64,000 nucleotides of DNA from Onthophagus taurus (GCF_036711975.1 NC_091972.1:27719001-27783000); one strand, 5' to 3'; shown: positions 10,662 to 21,210, counted from the first letter of the stretch. Notes: generated from the sequence alone by a model not told the origin. Numbers and translations: made by a program.

Positions 10662-12524
10662 GTGGATCCAAATGTAACGTTTTTTTTCAACAAGACCATA
10701 CCAAGGAAGATACCAGGAAGTATTATGGCAAAAACTCTTAAAGACAAAGAATCATACGATATTTACAATAAGTATAAGACGAAGTTAAAAAGACAATTTG
10801 AACACGAGAAACAAATGTATAATGTATCTGTGATTCTGAATGCAGATGATAAACAAAAAGCAACATGGGAAATAATAAATTCAGAGACAAGGGGCATTAA
10901 GAAGAAAAAACAAGACTTAATAATTACACCGGATCAATTTGCTTCCTATTTGGCTTCTGTAGAATGTGAACGAGTAAATGTTATTAATGAAGGAAATGTT
11001 CTGTATAACACACATAGCAGTTCGTGCTTTTTTAGACCTACTGACAAAGACGAGGTTATTACAGTAACAATGAAACTAAAATCTAAGAAAACAGAAGACA
11101 TACATGGAATCTCGACAGTTTTTCTAAAAAAAGTTATACCTGCGATTGCAGAACACATAGCATATTTAATAAATGCATGTTTAAAACATGGTGTGTTCCC
11201 TGACGAATTAAAAGTTGCTAAAATATGCCCCATCTACAAAAAGGGACATCTGGAAAATCCAGCAAGTTATAGACCAATATCGATTCTCCCTACAATTTCC
11301 AAAATCTTCGAGTACGTTTTGGCCGACAGACTGACAAATTTTTTTAAGAAGACTGAGCTCTTCAATGATCACCAACACGGTTATATAAAAGGACGATCTA
11401 TTACTAGTGGAGTTAATGAAATAATACAATCCATTATCAAGGCAATCGATCAGAGGAAATATGTTGAATTGATTAGTATCGATTTAAGTAAGGCATTTGA
11501 TAGCGTTAGCCACTCGTATCTGCTATACAAATTGGATTGCTATGGTGTAAGAGGCACAGCCCTTAGCATGTTTACTTCATATTTGTGCAATAGAAAGCAA
11601 ACGGTGATAATAGATGGAGCTTTGTCTAAAACGTATGATATCAACGTTGGTGTACCACAAGGTTCTATCCTGGGCCCTCTCTTGTTTGTAATTTATGTAA
11701 ATGACATGCCTTACTCTGTACCTAATGACAATGTGTGCTTGTACGCGGATGACACCACCTTTATATCCACTGCGAACAATATGGATGATCTGCAAACTAA
11801 AACTCAGCTAACATTAGTAGCAGCAAAAAAATGGTTTGGTAACAATGGTTTAAAATTAAATGAAGAGAAGACTCAATACCTGCATTTCCAAAACAATGTT
11901 GGGGCAGAGAATAACAGTCTAAAATTTTTGGGAATTTATTTGGATAACAAACTTAACTGGCAAGTACATGTAGAGAACATTTCTAAAAAATTGAACACTG
12001 CAATTTATACCGTAAGGAGAATACGAAATGTAGCCACCATCTTTGCAGCGCGACTTGCCTATTATGCCAACTTCCACAGCATTGCTACTTTCGGTATATT
12101 ATTCTGGGGAGCATCGTCTGCAGCAGAAAGAGTCTTTCTTCTCCAAAAAAAGGCATTGAGGGCGCTATGCAATCTTAAATCAACTCAAAGTTGCAAACAA
12201 TATTTTAAAGAGCAGCGTATACTTACCATATATTCAGTATATGTACTAAATTGTATTACAGATATGCGACAAAATATTGATAAACATATTGCCAATAATG
12301 AGAAGCACGAATACAACACTAGACAAAAAGAAGAACTTGCAATACCGATGCATCGGTTAAAAAAGACGCAAGACAACAGTATTTTCTGGGGTATTAAACT
12401 GTTTAATCACCTTCCCCAGCGCATACGGATGCTACCACAACAACGGCTCCAGTGTGTAATAAAAGAAGTACTAATGGAAGCACCATTATATTCCATTGAA
12501 GATTTTTTTGAAATAATTTTGTAA
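10662..12524 (+). CDS. Non-LTR retrotransposon (LINE) reverse transcriptase, 5' truncated
   Basis: A 620-residue open frame with a full reverse transcriptase domain: YKKGHLENPASYRPISILP (about 192-210), HGYIKGRSI, SIDLSKAFDSVSH (272-284), VPQGSILGPLLFVIYVND (331-348) and the catalytic YADD (361-364), then KFLGIYLD and a C-terminal thumb-like region. The layout is that of the Jockey/CR1-like clades; I do not fix the clade. No endonuclease domain is present, so the copy is 5' truncated. The first 14 or so residues come from the host tandem repeat, not the LINE: the LINE proper begins near 10,703 inside a repeat unit. No stop interrupts it, so it is young. The 3' end (to about 12,620) finishes in TTA repeats instead of poly(A). 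Confidence 0.9.
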   Translation: MDPNVTFFFNKTIPRKIPGSIMAKTLKDKESYDIYNKYKTKLKRQFEHEKQMYNVSVILNADDKQKATWEIINSETRGIKKKKQDLIITPDQFASYLASVECERVNVINEGNVLYNTHSSSCFFRPTDKDEVITVTMKLKSKKTEDIHGISTVFLKKVIPAIAEHIAYLINACLKHGVFPDELKVAKICPIYKKGHLENPASYRPISILPTISKIFEYVLADRLTNFFKKTELFNDHQHGYIKGRSITSGVNEIIQSIIKAIDQRKYVELISIDLSKAFDSVSHSYLLYKLDCYGVRGTALSMFTSYLCNRKQTVIIDGALSKTYDINVGVPQGSILGPLLFVIYVNDMPYSVPNDNVCLYADDTTFISTANNMDDLQTKTQLTLVAAKKWFGNNGLKLNEEKTQYLHFQNNVGAENNSLKFLGIYLDNKLNWQVHVENISKKLNTAIYTVRRIRNVATIFAARLAYYANFHSIATFGILFWGASSAAERVFLLQKKALRALCNLKSTQSCKQYFKEQRILTIYSVYVLNCITDMRQNIDKHIANNEKHEYNTRQKEELAIPMHRLKKTQDNSIFWGIKLFNHLPQRIRMLPQQRLQCVIKEVLMEAPLYSIEDFFEIIL

Positions 12525-12620
12525 ATAGAAGTATTTTTGAATTGAAATATTATGTTGTTACATTTGACTTTGTAATATGTTATTACGGTAATAAAGATTA
12601 TTATTAGATTATTATTATTA

Positions 12621-13177
12621 CCAATATTTGACCCACCCGCTGCTAAAAAATCAAATCTATCATAAAATTAATACTGATATAAATTAGTAAATTATGTGGA
12701 TCCGAATGTAACGTTTATTTTCAACAAGACCATACCAATATTTGACCCACCCTCTGCTAAAAAACCAAATTTATCAATAAAATTAATACTGATATAAATT
12801 AGTAAATTATGTGGATCCGAATGTAACGTTTTTTTTCAACAAGACCATACCAATATTTGACCCACCCTCTGCTAAAAAACCAAATTTATCAATAAAATTA
12901 ATACTGATATAAATTAGTAAATTATGTGGATCCGAATGTAACGTTTTTTTTCAACAAGACCATACCAATATTTGACCCACCCTCTGCTAAAAAATCAAAT
13001 TTATCAATAAAATTAATACTGATATAAATTAGTAAATTATGTGGATCCGAATGTAACGTTTTTTTTTCAACAAGACCATACCAATATTTGACCCACCCTC
13101 TGCTAAAAAATCAAATTTATCAATAAAATTAATACTGATATAAAGTAGTAAATTATGTGGATCCGAATGTGACGTAA
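12621..13177. repeat. Tandem array, unit about 115 bp
   Basis: Five head-to-tail units starting CCAATATTTGACCCACC at 12,621, 12,735, 12,850, 12,965 and 13,081 (periods 114, 115, 115, 116). Units differ by a few bases. A further part-unit ending in TTTCAACAAGACCATACC lies at about 10,640-10,703, left of the LINE, so the LINE inserted into the array. The array is internal to the TTAA element, as is common for non-autonomous DNA transposons. Confidence 0.95.
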
Positions 13178-13583
13178 AAAGGGGATTGGAGAACGGGGTT
13201 TCAGGTAGAACGTAAGAAAAGACATTTCAATCGTTGTGTCGTATACCTAAGATACAAGATTATTTAACTCGAAATGCGTTTTAAGAAACTGTTAATTCTT
13301 TATTTTTTGTTTAAATTATTAAATTTCCAATTTTATGGAATAAATGTAATGTGATTGGTTGTGAAAAACAAAGAAACGATCGGAATTAGCAGTGGTGCTG
13401 CGTAAATATACGAGTAGAGCATGGTTGATGACGTCAGAAAACGTGACGTCACATCGAAATTTCAAACTCATTTTTCGGTCCGTTTTTCAATTTTCCGCAC
13501 TTTTTTTTTATTTCTAACGGCTTATTTGAGCGATTTCACACGGGTAAAAAAAAATTGGCTATTTTTAAGCTTGATGTCTATTC
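13178..13583. other. Right end of the TTAA element
   Basis: Subterminal and terminal DNA, no gene. GTGGTGCTGCGTAAATA and the TGACGTCA-type palindromes are shared with the relative at 34.9 kb. Confidence 0.6.
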
Positions 13584-14746
13584 TTAAATTATACCAAATA
13601 GTTTGCTCTTCCCAATTTATCTAATATCTCGTTAATATTAGGCAAGGGATACCGATCTTTTATTGTTTTATCATTGAGACGTCGATAATCGATTACCATC
13701 CTCCATTTAGGAATTCCGGATGCGTCTAAATTCTTTGGTACCAACGCTATTGGACTTGCCCATGGGGAACAACTATCCCTGATGATCCCTTGTGATTTTA
13801 AATTTTTAATTTGCCTTTTTGTTTCTTTTTGTTGAACATATGGTTGTCGATATGGCTTCTGGTAAACAGGTACTTCATCTGATAAATTTATTTCGTGTTT
13901 TATTTCCGAATGAAATGTTAAAGGAATTCTTTCATCATGTATAATTTCTGGATATTGATGTAACAAGTTCTTTATCACCGATTTTTCTTCGTTGTTTAGA
14001 TGATCTAAACGTAACTTTTTACTAATGTTTTCTCTTTGAATTTTAATTACTTGTTGTTTTGTAAGTGTTTTGTTTGTTTCATATTGTTTTACGTCAAGTT
14101 CTTCAAGTTCGACAGGATTACAATTTAGTTGTACAGGATATTCGTTAAAGTTTGTTATTTCTACTAAACATTCGTAGTTATTAACACTTACTAATGCATT
14201 AGGTATTTCTACGTTCTTTATTATTTCGCAACGATGTATTAAAAATTGTCCTTCCTTGTTAGTTGCAGGTATTTTAACAATTTGTCGTGTTCGTTGGGGT
14301 AGATAAATTACAGTTTTATTAAAATAAAATGGTATACTCGCATTTTTAGTTTGTAACGTTTTTGATTGATAATCTAATTTAGCTCCCATCATTTCTAAAT
14401 TATCGCTACCTAGGATTCCATCGAATTTTTCAGAAAAATCTATTATATTGAAACAATAATTGTTTTCGTAATCATTAAAAGTTTTAAAGCTGGGTAAATT
14501 CAATTTATAATAGTGTTTTGTTAATTCATGCATAGTTTTTACTACATATGGTTCATAATAATGATACTCTTGAAAATAACTTTTTGCTAATTTTGAAGAT
14601 ATAGCCGAATGTGTTGCACCAGCATCGATTAAAATTTTGACATTATCTAACTCTGGTAACATGATATAAGGTAATTTTTGAAGAGTTTTGAAAATTTACT
14701 TCAACTACGGATTCTGATGTGGTGAGGCTGTTATAGGAAAATTTAT

Positions 14747-15037
14747 AGGATCGAATGCGAAGATTGTGATCGGTTTTATATAGGACAGACAGGCAGGAAC
14801 ATCCAAACCAGGTTTAAGGAACATCTTAAATGTAATAACTCCGCAATATACCAACACCTAAAAGAAAATAATCATAAAACCAGTCTCAATTGTACAAAAA
14901 TACTAAAGAATATTAAAAAATCCAAACTTTTAGATTTATACGAGGAACTTCATATCTACACTGGTAATTTAAAAAACAAACTTATTAACAACATAACGGA
15001 TATCAACAATTTTAGATTCTTTATAAAATACATTTAA
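14747..15037 (+). pseudogene. Penelope-like element GIY-YIG endonuclease fragment, copy A
   Basis: An open stretch of 96 codons: RIECEDCDRFYIGQTGRN, then TRFKEHLKCNN and AIYQHLKENNH, ending NFRFFIKYI. This is the GIY-YIG nuclease that sits at the C-terminus of Penelope-like reverse transcriptases (FYIGQTGRN plus R..EH are the family's marks) and cuts target DNA. It is cut off on its left by the gypsy fossil boundary, so this is a 5'-truncated PLE. Its 3' untranslated DNA continues at 15,038-15,108 and, after an insertion, at 16,437-16,890. The same sequence recurs at 49,957-50,244. Confidence 0.85.
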
Positions 15038-15108
15038 TTTCTTCGCGCGCAAGTCTATTATTCACAACGATAGGTTTTTTATTCTTTGTTAAAAACCTGT
15101 ATAGCACG

Positions 15109-16432
15109 AATTATAAACAATAAGATACGGATACCGTTTTTAAAAAGTTTTATTTCTTGTTGTTTTAACTACAATAGTTTCGTAAACACTAAATTAAAAA
15201 ATGAATAAACGTAAATTGAAACAAACAAAGAAAAATCTAACTAAGCATATAAAAATAATAGTAATCTTAATTCTAGGAATCGTCGGGTGTCTGTCATTCC
15301 GGGAACAATATACCGATTGGCAACTTTAATTTTAGGAGATACACCCAATACGGACGTACGTATAAGTATACTTGAATCGCAAGAGTAGTGGATCGGAGAG
15401 CAGTCAGTCGTTTGACATCGTTCAATGATAAGAAATATTATAAAAATAATAACTAATATAATAAATGAAATTCAAATAAGACAAAGCAAATTCTTAATTC
15501 TAAAAATAAAAACAATTCGTAAGTAACTGAAATAAACTTTGTAAAACAACAAATAAAACAAAAAACTATAAAAATAAAATATTTTTTATATTAGGTGTTC
15601 AAATAAACCACCATTCTGTGCTAAACAATAGCCCAATCTATCGTAAAAACACTAAGCCAGCCCAAACATTTCATTTTTGGGGATATTGTGTACGAGCCGC
15701 ATAAACTTTGTGTTCATTGTCACGACTCCAATATCGAGCAACGCTGGGATTATGCCGACCATGCAAAGGAAATGTAGATTCATCGGTAAATAAAATGTTT
15801 TTTATAAAATCAACATTTCCGTTGGCCATTTCCATCATAGTAAAGCAAAATTCCGCCCTTGTAATTCCTGACTTTTTTGTACCTTGTACGACCTGTACTC
15901 GTGTTTCTTTAATGTTTTTAGGACGGCAACATGGCTGATAGCAAACGTCTCCGCAACTTGTCTGCTTGACTGATTTTTATTGCGTTCAACATCAGCACAT
16001 ATCATCGTATCACGTAACTCATCTCTTTTACCCCTTCGTAATTTGTGTTTCTGTGGAGACACACATCCATGTCGCTCAAAGTTTTTAATAATATTTGAAA
16101 TTGTTCCGCGACTAGGAATTGATCTGTTTTCATAGGCCACAGGAAACAAATTAATTATTTGGGCTACAGAATTGCCACCATAAAACCATTTTATAATCTG
16201 TACCTTTTCCGCTACAGTAAACAACATCTTAGTTTTTTTTTGCTAGGGTTAACTGCAAAGCGATGCGACCAACTTCGCCTCTCAACAATCTATGAACGAT
16301 TCAATTTGTGCATTACCCCTACGCTTGTTTATCCCCCACTTAACGACACCGAATATACACACACACGTATACTTATACGTACGTCCGTGTTGGGTGTATC
16401 TCCAAAAATTAAAGTTACCAATCGGTATAACT
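15109..16432 (-). mobile_element. Probable solo LTR (errantivirus-like) holding a mariner
   Basis: Comparison with the second PLE copy (50,311-50,320) gives the empty site: there the PLE tail runs straight through CACG, here CACG is duplicated at 15,105-15,108 and 16,433-16,436. Without the nested mariner the insert is about 200 bp, begins AGTTATA and ends TTATAATT on the minus strand, and would fit a short solo LTR of errantivirus type (AGT...ATT ends, 4 bp target duplication). No coding part is present. The family is inferred from the ends only. Confidence 0.45.
15311..16427 (-). mobile_element. Tc1/mariner-superfamily element, copy A (deleted)
   Basis: Ends are inverted repeats starting TACCGATTGG(C/T)AACTTTAAT, about 60 bp, flanked by TA target duplications. 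The minus-strand transposase fragment at 15,835-16,227 holds the N-terminal helix-turn-helix region (MLFTVAEKVQIIKWFYGGNS) in common with copy B at 56.9 kb; a second fragment of the DDE domain lies at about 15,640-15,840. Relative to copy B it lacks the last part of the transposase and has small frame-breaking changes near the N-/DDE-domain junction at about 15,835-15,925. Non-autonomous. Confidence 0.9.
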
Positions 16433-16436
16433 CACG

Positions 16437-16890
16437 CATCCCATTCTTGTTTTTTCTTATTTTTAAGACCAGTCGTTCTTTAACTGTTGTACTTTCGCGT
16501 TTATACTTTTAGATCAACTGACATTCTTTGAACATTTTGTTAGTATTGTTTTTCGTCCTTTTCAAGTAAGTTACATAAACTCTGTTCATTAAGTTATGTT
16601 TTATGTTTTTCAAATTCCCTTGTAGTGGTTCGACCCTTTTGTTTTTCTGAAGGATTTTTACATGTTCTTTGAGTGACCTTTTCTAATTTACTTCAATGAA
16701 ATGATTTATATATATATGTATACGATTTCCCGATTACTCATATGTGTACCACATTGACGGTAACTATTCCGTTCTTTGTATCAATTTTTTTTACCAACTA
16801 TTTAATTTTAACTTTAGTTGTACCTGAAGAAGGCTACTTGTTAGCCGAAACATGTTGTACTGAAAAAGATAAATAAAGAAATCGCATCGT
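16437..16890 (+). mobile_element. Penelope-like element 3' region, copy A
   Basis: Continuation of the PLE 3' untranslated region after the solo LTR, matching 50,325-50,590 and 52,378-52,524. It ends just after a hammerhead-like core. No open frame of note. Confidence 0.65.
16820..16860 (+). ncRNA. Hammerhead-ribozyme-like motif, PLE copy A
   Basis: Ordered parts: stem I strand GTAC (16,820-16,823), core CTGAAGA (16,824-16,830; fits CUGANGA), stem II GGCTA..TAGCC (16,832-16,846, with one extra A before it), core GAAA (16,847-16,850), a self-complementary stem III ACATGT, the U.H cleavage position, and the second stem I strand GTAC (16,857-16,860). PLEs are known to carry short hammerheads that work as dimers through palindromic stem III. 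Activity is not shown; the extra A may weaken it. Confidence 0.55.
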
Positions 16891-17009
16891 TTAGTTTAGA
16901 AACATTTTCTTACTCTTTCATTTAGAATTGTTTGATATTGAGTACAGCAAATAATTTCTGTTAACTTTTTCTCCATTTACGATCCAAAGCATCTTTTGGA
17001 AAATTACAT

Positions 17010-17282
17010 TTAACTATTTGACAAGGAGAATTTTCGAGAACCTGGATCGTTTGCATCAAAACTTAAAGTAGACATTGATAGCATGGATACATTAGAACAG
17101 GAAGCTACATTTCTTTCATCTTCAACTGTGTTTGTTCCAACTTCTGTTTCTTGCGTATCTACTTTTCCTATTTGTTCGGATTGCTCTGATGTTAGTGTAG
17201 CATCAGTTTGAGTTGAACTTTTTGTTTTTTTTTTTTGTGAATGTGTTGATTCTGCCAAAAATTTATTTAACAAACCAGCCAA
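17010..17282 (-). pseudogene. Fragment resembling the front of a TTF-type zinc-finger/hAT-like protein
   Basis: A 90-residue frame: basic and serine/threonine-rich start (MAGLLNKFLAESTHSQKKK), then ending FDANDPGSRKFSLSNS; continuing translation past it gives CQIVKCNFPKDALDRKW, reminiscent of the segment ahead of TTF-type zinc fingers in hAT-related proteins. No zinc finger is present. A weak call. Confidence 0.25.
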
Positions 17283-17651
17283 CGCTTGATCAATTTCTAA
17301 TTGTCTGGCTTTTCTTTTTTAGTACTGAGCCCCCGACAAAGTTGTTGGCTTGTTCTTTTCCGACATCTACAAAGCCGCAACATGTTATTTAATGGTCGTT
17401 AAAACTGGGAACAACTGCATTTACTTGATTCTATTTGACATTTCAAACACGGTTGGAGACAGAGTCGTAGTACAGTCACGACAAGGATTCGCGAATTTAA
17501 TGATGCAAATTACTCGATATGATTTAAAAAAGAATAAGAAATAGGCAAATAGCTTACGTTCTATGCTTGATCATTAAACTTTTCATATACAAAAATGTTT
17601 CACAAAACTGTTTCTTTTATTTAGGTTTTATCTTGTTTACATACATGCATA
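17283..17651. other. AT-rich spacer, nothing recognised
   Basis: About 370 bp without a convincing gene; short open frames only. Confidence 0.4.
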
Positions 17652-18281
17652 CAATGTGTCCGTAAAGTAGCGGATATAGGCGATAAAATCATTTTAAATG
17701 GTTTATGGAAAAATCCCTGAAACGGGTCTAAAGATCTACATTTTTTGCAATTTCTTCGTGTAGGAAGAATCCAAGTGCATTCTGAATCTAGTGCAGTCAA
17801 TTTTAATATTGGTTACATAAGAAAATTTAAATCTTCTCCTTCGAAACGACTTTTAATAATGTTTATTAAAAATTGATTTATAGAATTATGAGGGTTTACT
17901 CTATCATAATAATTATTTAAAAAATGTTTACATAATTCGATAAACATTGGAAGTACTCCTTTCAATTTTGGAATTATATTTACCACGGTTTGAGTTATGG
18001 AGGCTCTTGTCCTTATACAAGAGCGAATTGATTTGAATTTTGAGTTGCCATCAATTTTATTGTCCTGGAAATGTGATCCATGGACTCTTTGGAATTGGCT
18101 GGAAGTCGGCCAATACGGTCTCCAATCTTGTTACAGTTTCATTTCGAGTCTCACGGTTCTTCTACTAATCTTATCATATTAGTTTCTTAAATGCTATGGG
18201 ATGCAGCTGCATAATTCCCGTTTCAGGGATTTTTTCATAAACCGTTTATAATGATTTTATCCGCTACTTACGGACACACTG
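17652..18281. mobile_element. TA-flanked MITE, copy A (630 bp)
   Basis: Inverted ends of about 65 bp, starting CA(A/G)TGTGTCCGTAA and including AATCCCTGAAACGGG, with TA on each side. No transposase. Tc1/mariner-type by its TA target. The second copy (52,530-54,000) is the same element carrying a PLE insertion; this copy shows the empty site TCAATTTTAATATTGGTTAC at about 17,799-17,818. Confidence 0.85.
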
Positions 18282-19089
18282 TATGTGATTTCATATGTAA
18301 TTACTTTCATTTGATTTTCTTTCCTTAATCAGTTTATTATGATTTTAATGGATATCTAATTTTTATTAATACACTCGCGGGGTATCTTAATTTATTTTTG
18401 TTGTTGATTATTAAAGGTCATTGAGTGTTCGTTGGTAAATTTATCGATATTCTTAAGATCCATTAATATTAGGGGTGGGGATGCGGATATCGGTCGTCCG
18501 TACCGCGTTTCCTCTTCCCACCACTTCCTCTTTTGTTCTCAAGCGTTAGTGCAGTACGCTTGTTTAATTTTTGGTAAAGTTTGTTCCGGCTTTCCTGGTT
18601 CCGCTTTAATCAACACGTGCAGTCGCATTAAATGAAAAAAGAAGGAACAGGATTTCCAGATAAGGTTTGAATATTTTTGTATAGAATCTAAATTATTAAT
18701 AGTTTATTTTCTTGTTTTCGACCTGTTCGCTTGAGTTTTTTTATTATTTTATTTTTTTGACATTAAAGGAGTGTCTCTTACAATATTGACTCAGCCGACT
18801 CAATTTTCGTGTTATTGTTTTTTCTTTTCAGGTTATAATTTTGTTTAAATTCTTTTTTTTTGAGGAGAATTTTTTTGTAGATTTGTTATACTAATTTTTT
18901 TTTGTTTGTTATTATAGACAGTTATTAATTTAACCAGTATAAGACCTTCTGCACACGGAGCTGCTCGTCATAGACGAGTATTAGACGCAATTGTAGGAAG
19001 ACGTACGCTTCAGTGCATCTCACGTGTTTTTAAATAAAAATCAGCATATGGCGACGCAGCGTCGCGACTTCGTCTAAACATGCGACTCG
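18282..19089. other. Repeated spacer, possible left end of a Harbinger-like element
   Basis: DNA shared almost base for base with 54,001-55,115. It holds a short ATG frame ending at a GTTTGA donor-like site (about 18,631-18,664). From about 18,943 (GACCTTCTGCACACGGAGC) it looks like a GC-rich transposon end; the MADF fragment right of the hAT may be the other part of the same element. Confidence 0.3.
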
Positions 19090-21210
19090 CAGTGTTGCCA
19101 ACTTGAGAGATATATCCCGATTCGGGAGATTTTTCAGTATTCCTAGAAACAAAGGGATATTCGTCTATTTTGAGAGATTTTTAATTTCTCAAAATTATTA
19201 TATTATAAAATTTAAATATGTTTTTGTAATTTGACATTTGCACTATCTTCTAATTATAAGACGATCAATATTTAGTAATAGCGCCATCTATCAGAGATTT
19301 GCCGAACGTAATAAATCTATCCGAAACAATTCGGGTATTTACCGCATCGAGGCTACGTCATGTTATGTCATATTCAATAATTGATTACGAGAGTAAACTG
19401 CGTAGAATCGTAAACCGTGTAGAGTACCGAGTCGGATTGTCTTTACTGTATAGAGTGTATTGTTTAAAAAAATGGAAGATTCTTCATCAGATACGGAACA
19501 TTTAGAACCTCCTCAAAAAAGTTCCACCAAGAAAAAGGAACCAAAGTTTTCCAGGAATGTTGGTTGCAGGGTCCCCTTTTTAAAAACTAGTTAACAGCGG
19601 ATAAGAAAAATAAAAATAAATGCAGGTAGTCGCGCTTCCTTTAATCAATAAAATTAAATTAATTATAAAATAATTTATATTTCTGTGTGAACATTATTAA
19701 ATTTTAGATGTTCCGTTTGTAATGTAGACTTGACATGCGGTAAGAGTGAGTTATTAAGGCATTCTAATAGACAAAAACTTCTGAAAATATGTCAGCGGTT
19801 AAAACGACAAAACCATTGGCTAATTATTTTGTTAGTAATGATAAAGATATACATGTTGATAATATTAAAAGAGCTGAAATTAAACTTTCTGTATTTTTCG
19901 CGGAGCACAATGTTGCTACCCAAGTTGTGGATCATTTAGTAGCTCTGTTAAAATGTATCAGGAAGTGCGAAACGATGCGCTGTTTTAGCGGAGTTGCAAG
20001 ATTACTTTAACCAGAGCAAACAAAAAATTTTTAATTAGTAACTACACGTTGGTTGAGTCGGCACGACTGTGTAGTACGAATTTTAAATAATTGGAATGTG
20101 TTAGAACATTTCTTTTTACTAGCAATAACTGAGGATAAATTAAAAAGTGCAGAAACTATCCACAATGACATGAAAAATATGTATTTAAAAGGGTATTTAT
20201 ATTTCATGAAGTATGCTCCAAGTTTTTTAAATTCCCTTAATTCATTATTTCAATCAAATAGTCAGTTCATAAATTACATGGGCACTGTAATACTTTATTT
20301 ATACGACTATGCACTAATTATTTAAAACCGGATGTCAAACTGAACATTTCTTGCCATTAGATAAGATTAAATTAGGTGATGAGTGTGAAAGCTTTATAAA
20401 ATCTTTACCACTGGACGGTCAACAGGAGATTCGAAAAAATGTTTATCATTTTACGTAACCGCCACTACTGAAATTTTAAAACGATTTCCACTTAACACTT
20501 AATAATCACATTTTTAAAGCAATGGAATTTTTAGATCCCCAAGTGGAATTCTGATATTGATATAGTTGGATTGGCTGTTGATTTTTTTAATTTCATTGCC
20601 ACTGACATATCAAATGAGTGGCAGAAACTAGCTACTTCATTCGATGAAACTGAAATCGATGTGGCTTCAAATTGGATGAAAAAAAATTTTAATAACGACC
20701 ACTTATTTACAAATTTAGGAAAACTTGCCAATATTATTTTAACATTGCCTCATACAAATGCTGAAGCAGAAAGAATTTTTTCCATGGTAACAGATATTAA
20801 AATGAAAAAAGGAAATAGAACGGGCGAGGAAACATTAAATGCAATGTGCGTTATTCGTAACGCTTTACAACAGAATAATTAAACATGCGTTGATTATCCC
20901 ACCCCAAACGACTTATTACAAAAATATGTATATAAAGAATTTTATAGTTTTAAGGACTGATTAGTACTATCGGAAAACATATTTATATGATTTCTAACTT
21001 AATATGTTTGATTTTAAATATATTTTTTATTAAGTTTTATATTTTATAGGAGTATTAGTAGTTAAAAACTACTTACTTTGAAATTTTATGTTAGTCTTTT
21101 CTATTTAAAAACAATTTTTAAATTTATTTGTAGTTTTTTTTTTGCTTAATAGATGGGATTTTTAAAGCACTGCGCATGGAACTTTTTGTTACATTGTGTT
21201 GGTACCACTG
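19090..21210 (+). mobile_element. hAT transposon, copy A
   Basis: Left end CAGTGTTGCCAAC (19,090) and right end, read inward, CAGTGGTACCAAC (21,210): 11 of 13 bases match, a hAT-style terminal repeat. CATGCGAC near the left end (19,079-19,086) and CATGCGAG outside the right end (21,211-21,218) resemble an 8 bp target duplication but the left one is offset by 3 bp. It carries a broken transposase on the plus strand. A truncated copy is at 55,116-56,475. Confidence 0.75.
19706..20882 (+). pseudogene. hAT transposase, copy A (broken)
   Basis: Pieces in order: CSVCNVDLTCGKSELLRH-like zinc-finger start (about 19,706), KTTKPLANYFVSNDKDIHVDNIKRAEIKL, then NNWNVLEHFFLLAITEDKLKSAETIHNDM, and the C-terminal dimerisation domain at 20,571-20,882 with LPHTNAEAERIFSMV, the most conserved hAT motif. 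Stops and frameshifts separate the pieces (at least three, for example between 20,010 and 20,053 and between 20,325 and 20,571), so no active protein is made. The long middle with the catalytic triad is only partly represented, which suggests an internal deletion. Confidence 0.8.

Larger units (their letters stand above)
10131..13583. mobile_element. TTAA-flanked inverted-repeat element, 3.45 kb
   Basis: Both ends carry an imperfect terminal inverted repeat of about 150 bp, beginning GAATAGACATCA(G/A)GCTTAAAAA, and TTAA sits directly outside each end (10,127-10,130 and 13,584-13,587), the target used by piggyBac-type transposases. The terminal CCC of classical piggyBac is missing, so the family is uncertain. 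Subterminal DNA at both ends has TGACGTCA-type palindromes (10,261-10,289; 13,427-13,453). No transposase of its own is visible; inside are a 115 bp tandem array and a LINE. A shorter diverged relative is at 34,385-34,965. It interrupts the gypsy pol fossil. Confidence 0.75.
9044..14680 (-). mobile_element. Ty3/gypsy pol fossil, split by a TTAA-flanked insert
   Basis: Minus-strand retrotransposon remains in two arms. The arm at 13,589-14,662 carries an aspartic protease region (ILIDAGATHSAISSKLA), then the start of reverse transcriptase (KSQGIIRDSCSPWASPI, VIDYRRLN, DKLGRANY). The arm at 9,044-10,085 carries the end of reverse transcriptase (GYYRKFIKNYAK) and RNase H (TTDASNVAIGAVLSPG, YSTVEKELLSVVYACKQFRPYIYG, DHRPLLWIHN, ADALSR). 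The middle of reverse transcriptase is not present between the arms. The protein style matches insect errantivirus-like gypsy elements. No LTR is recognised at either end. Broken, about three visible breaks besides the insertion. Confidence 0.9.

Noticed and set aside
12621-13177. Regular repeats that might be a CRISPR array
   Set aside because: Units are 115 bp and contiguous, with no spacers, in insect DNA; it is a transposon-internal tandem array.
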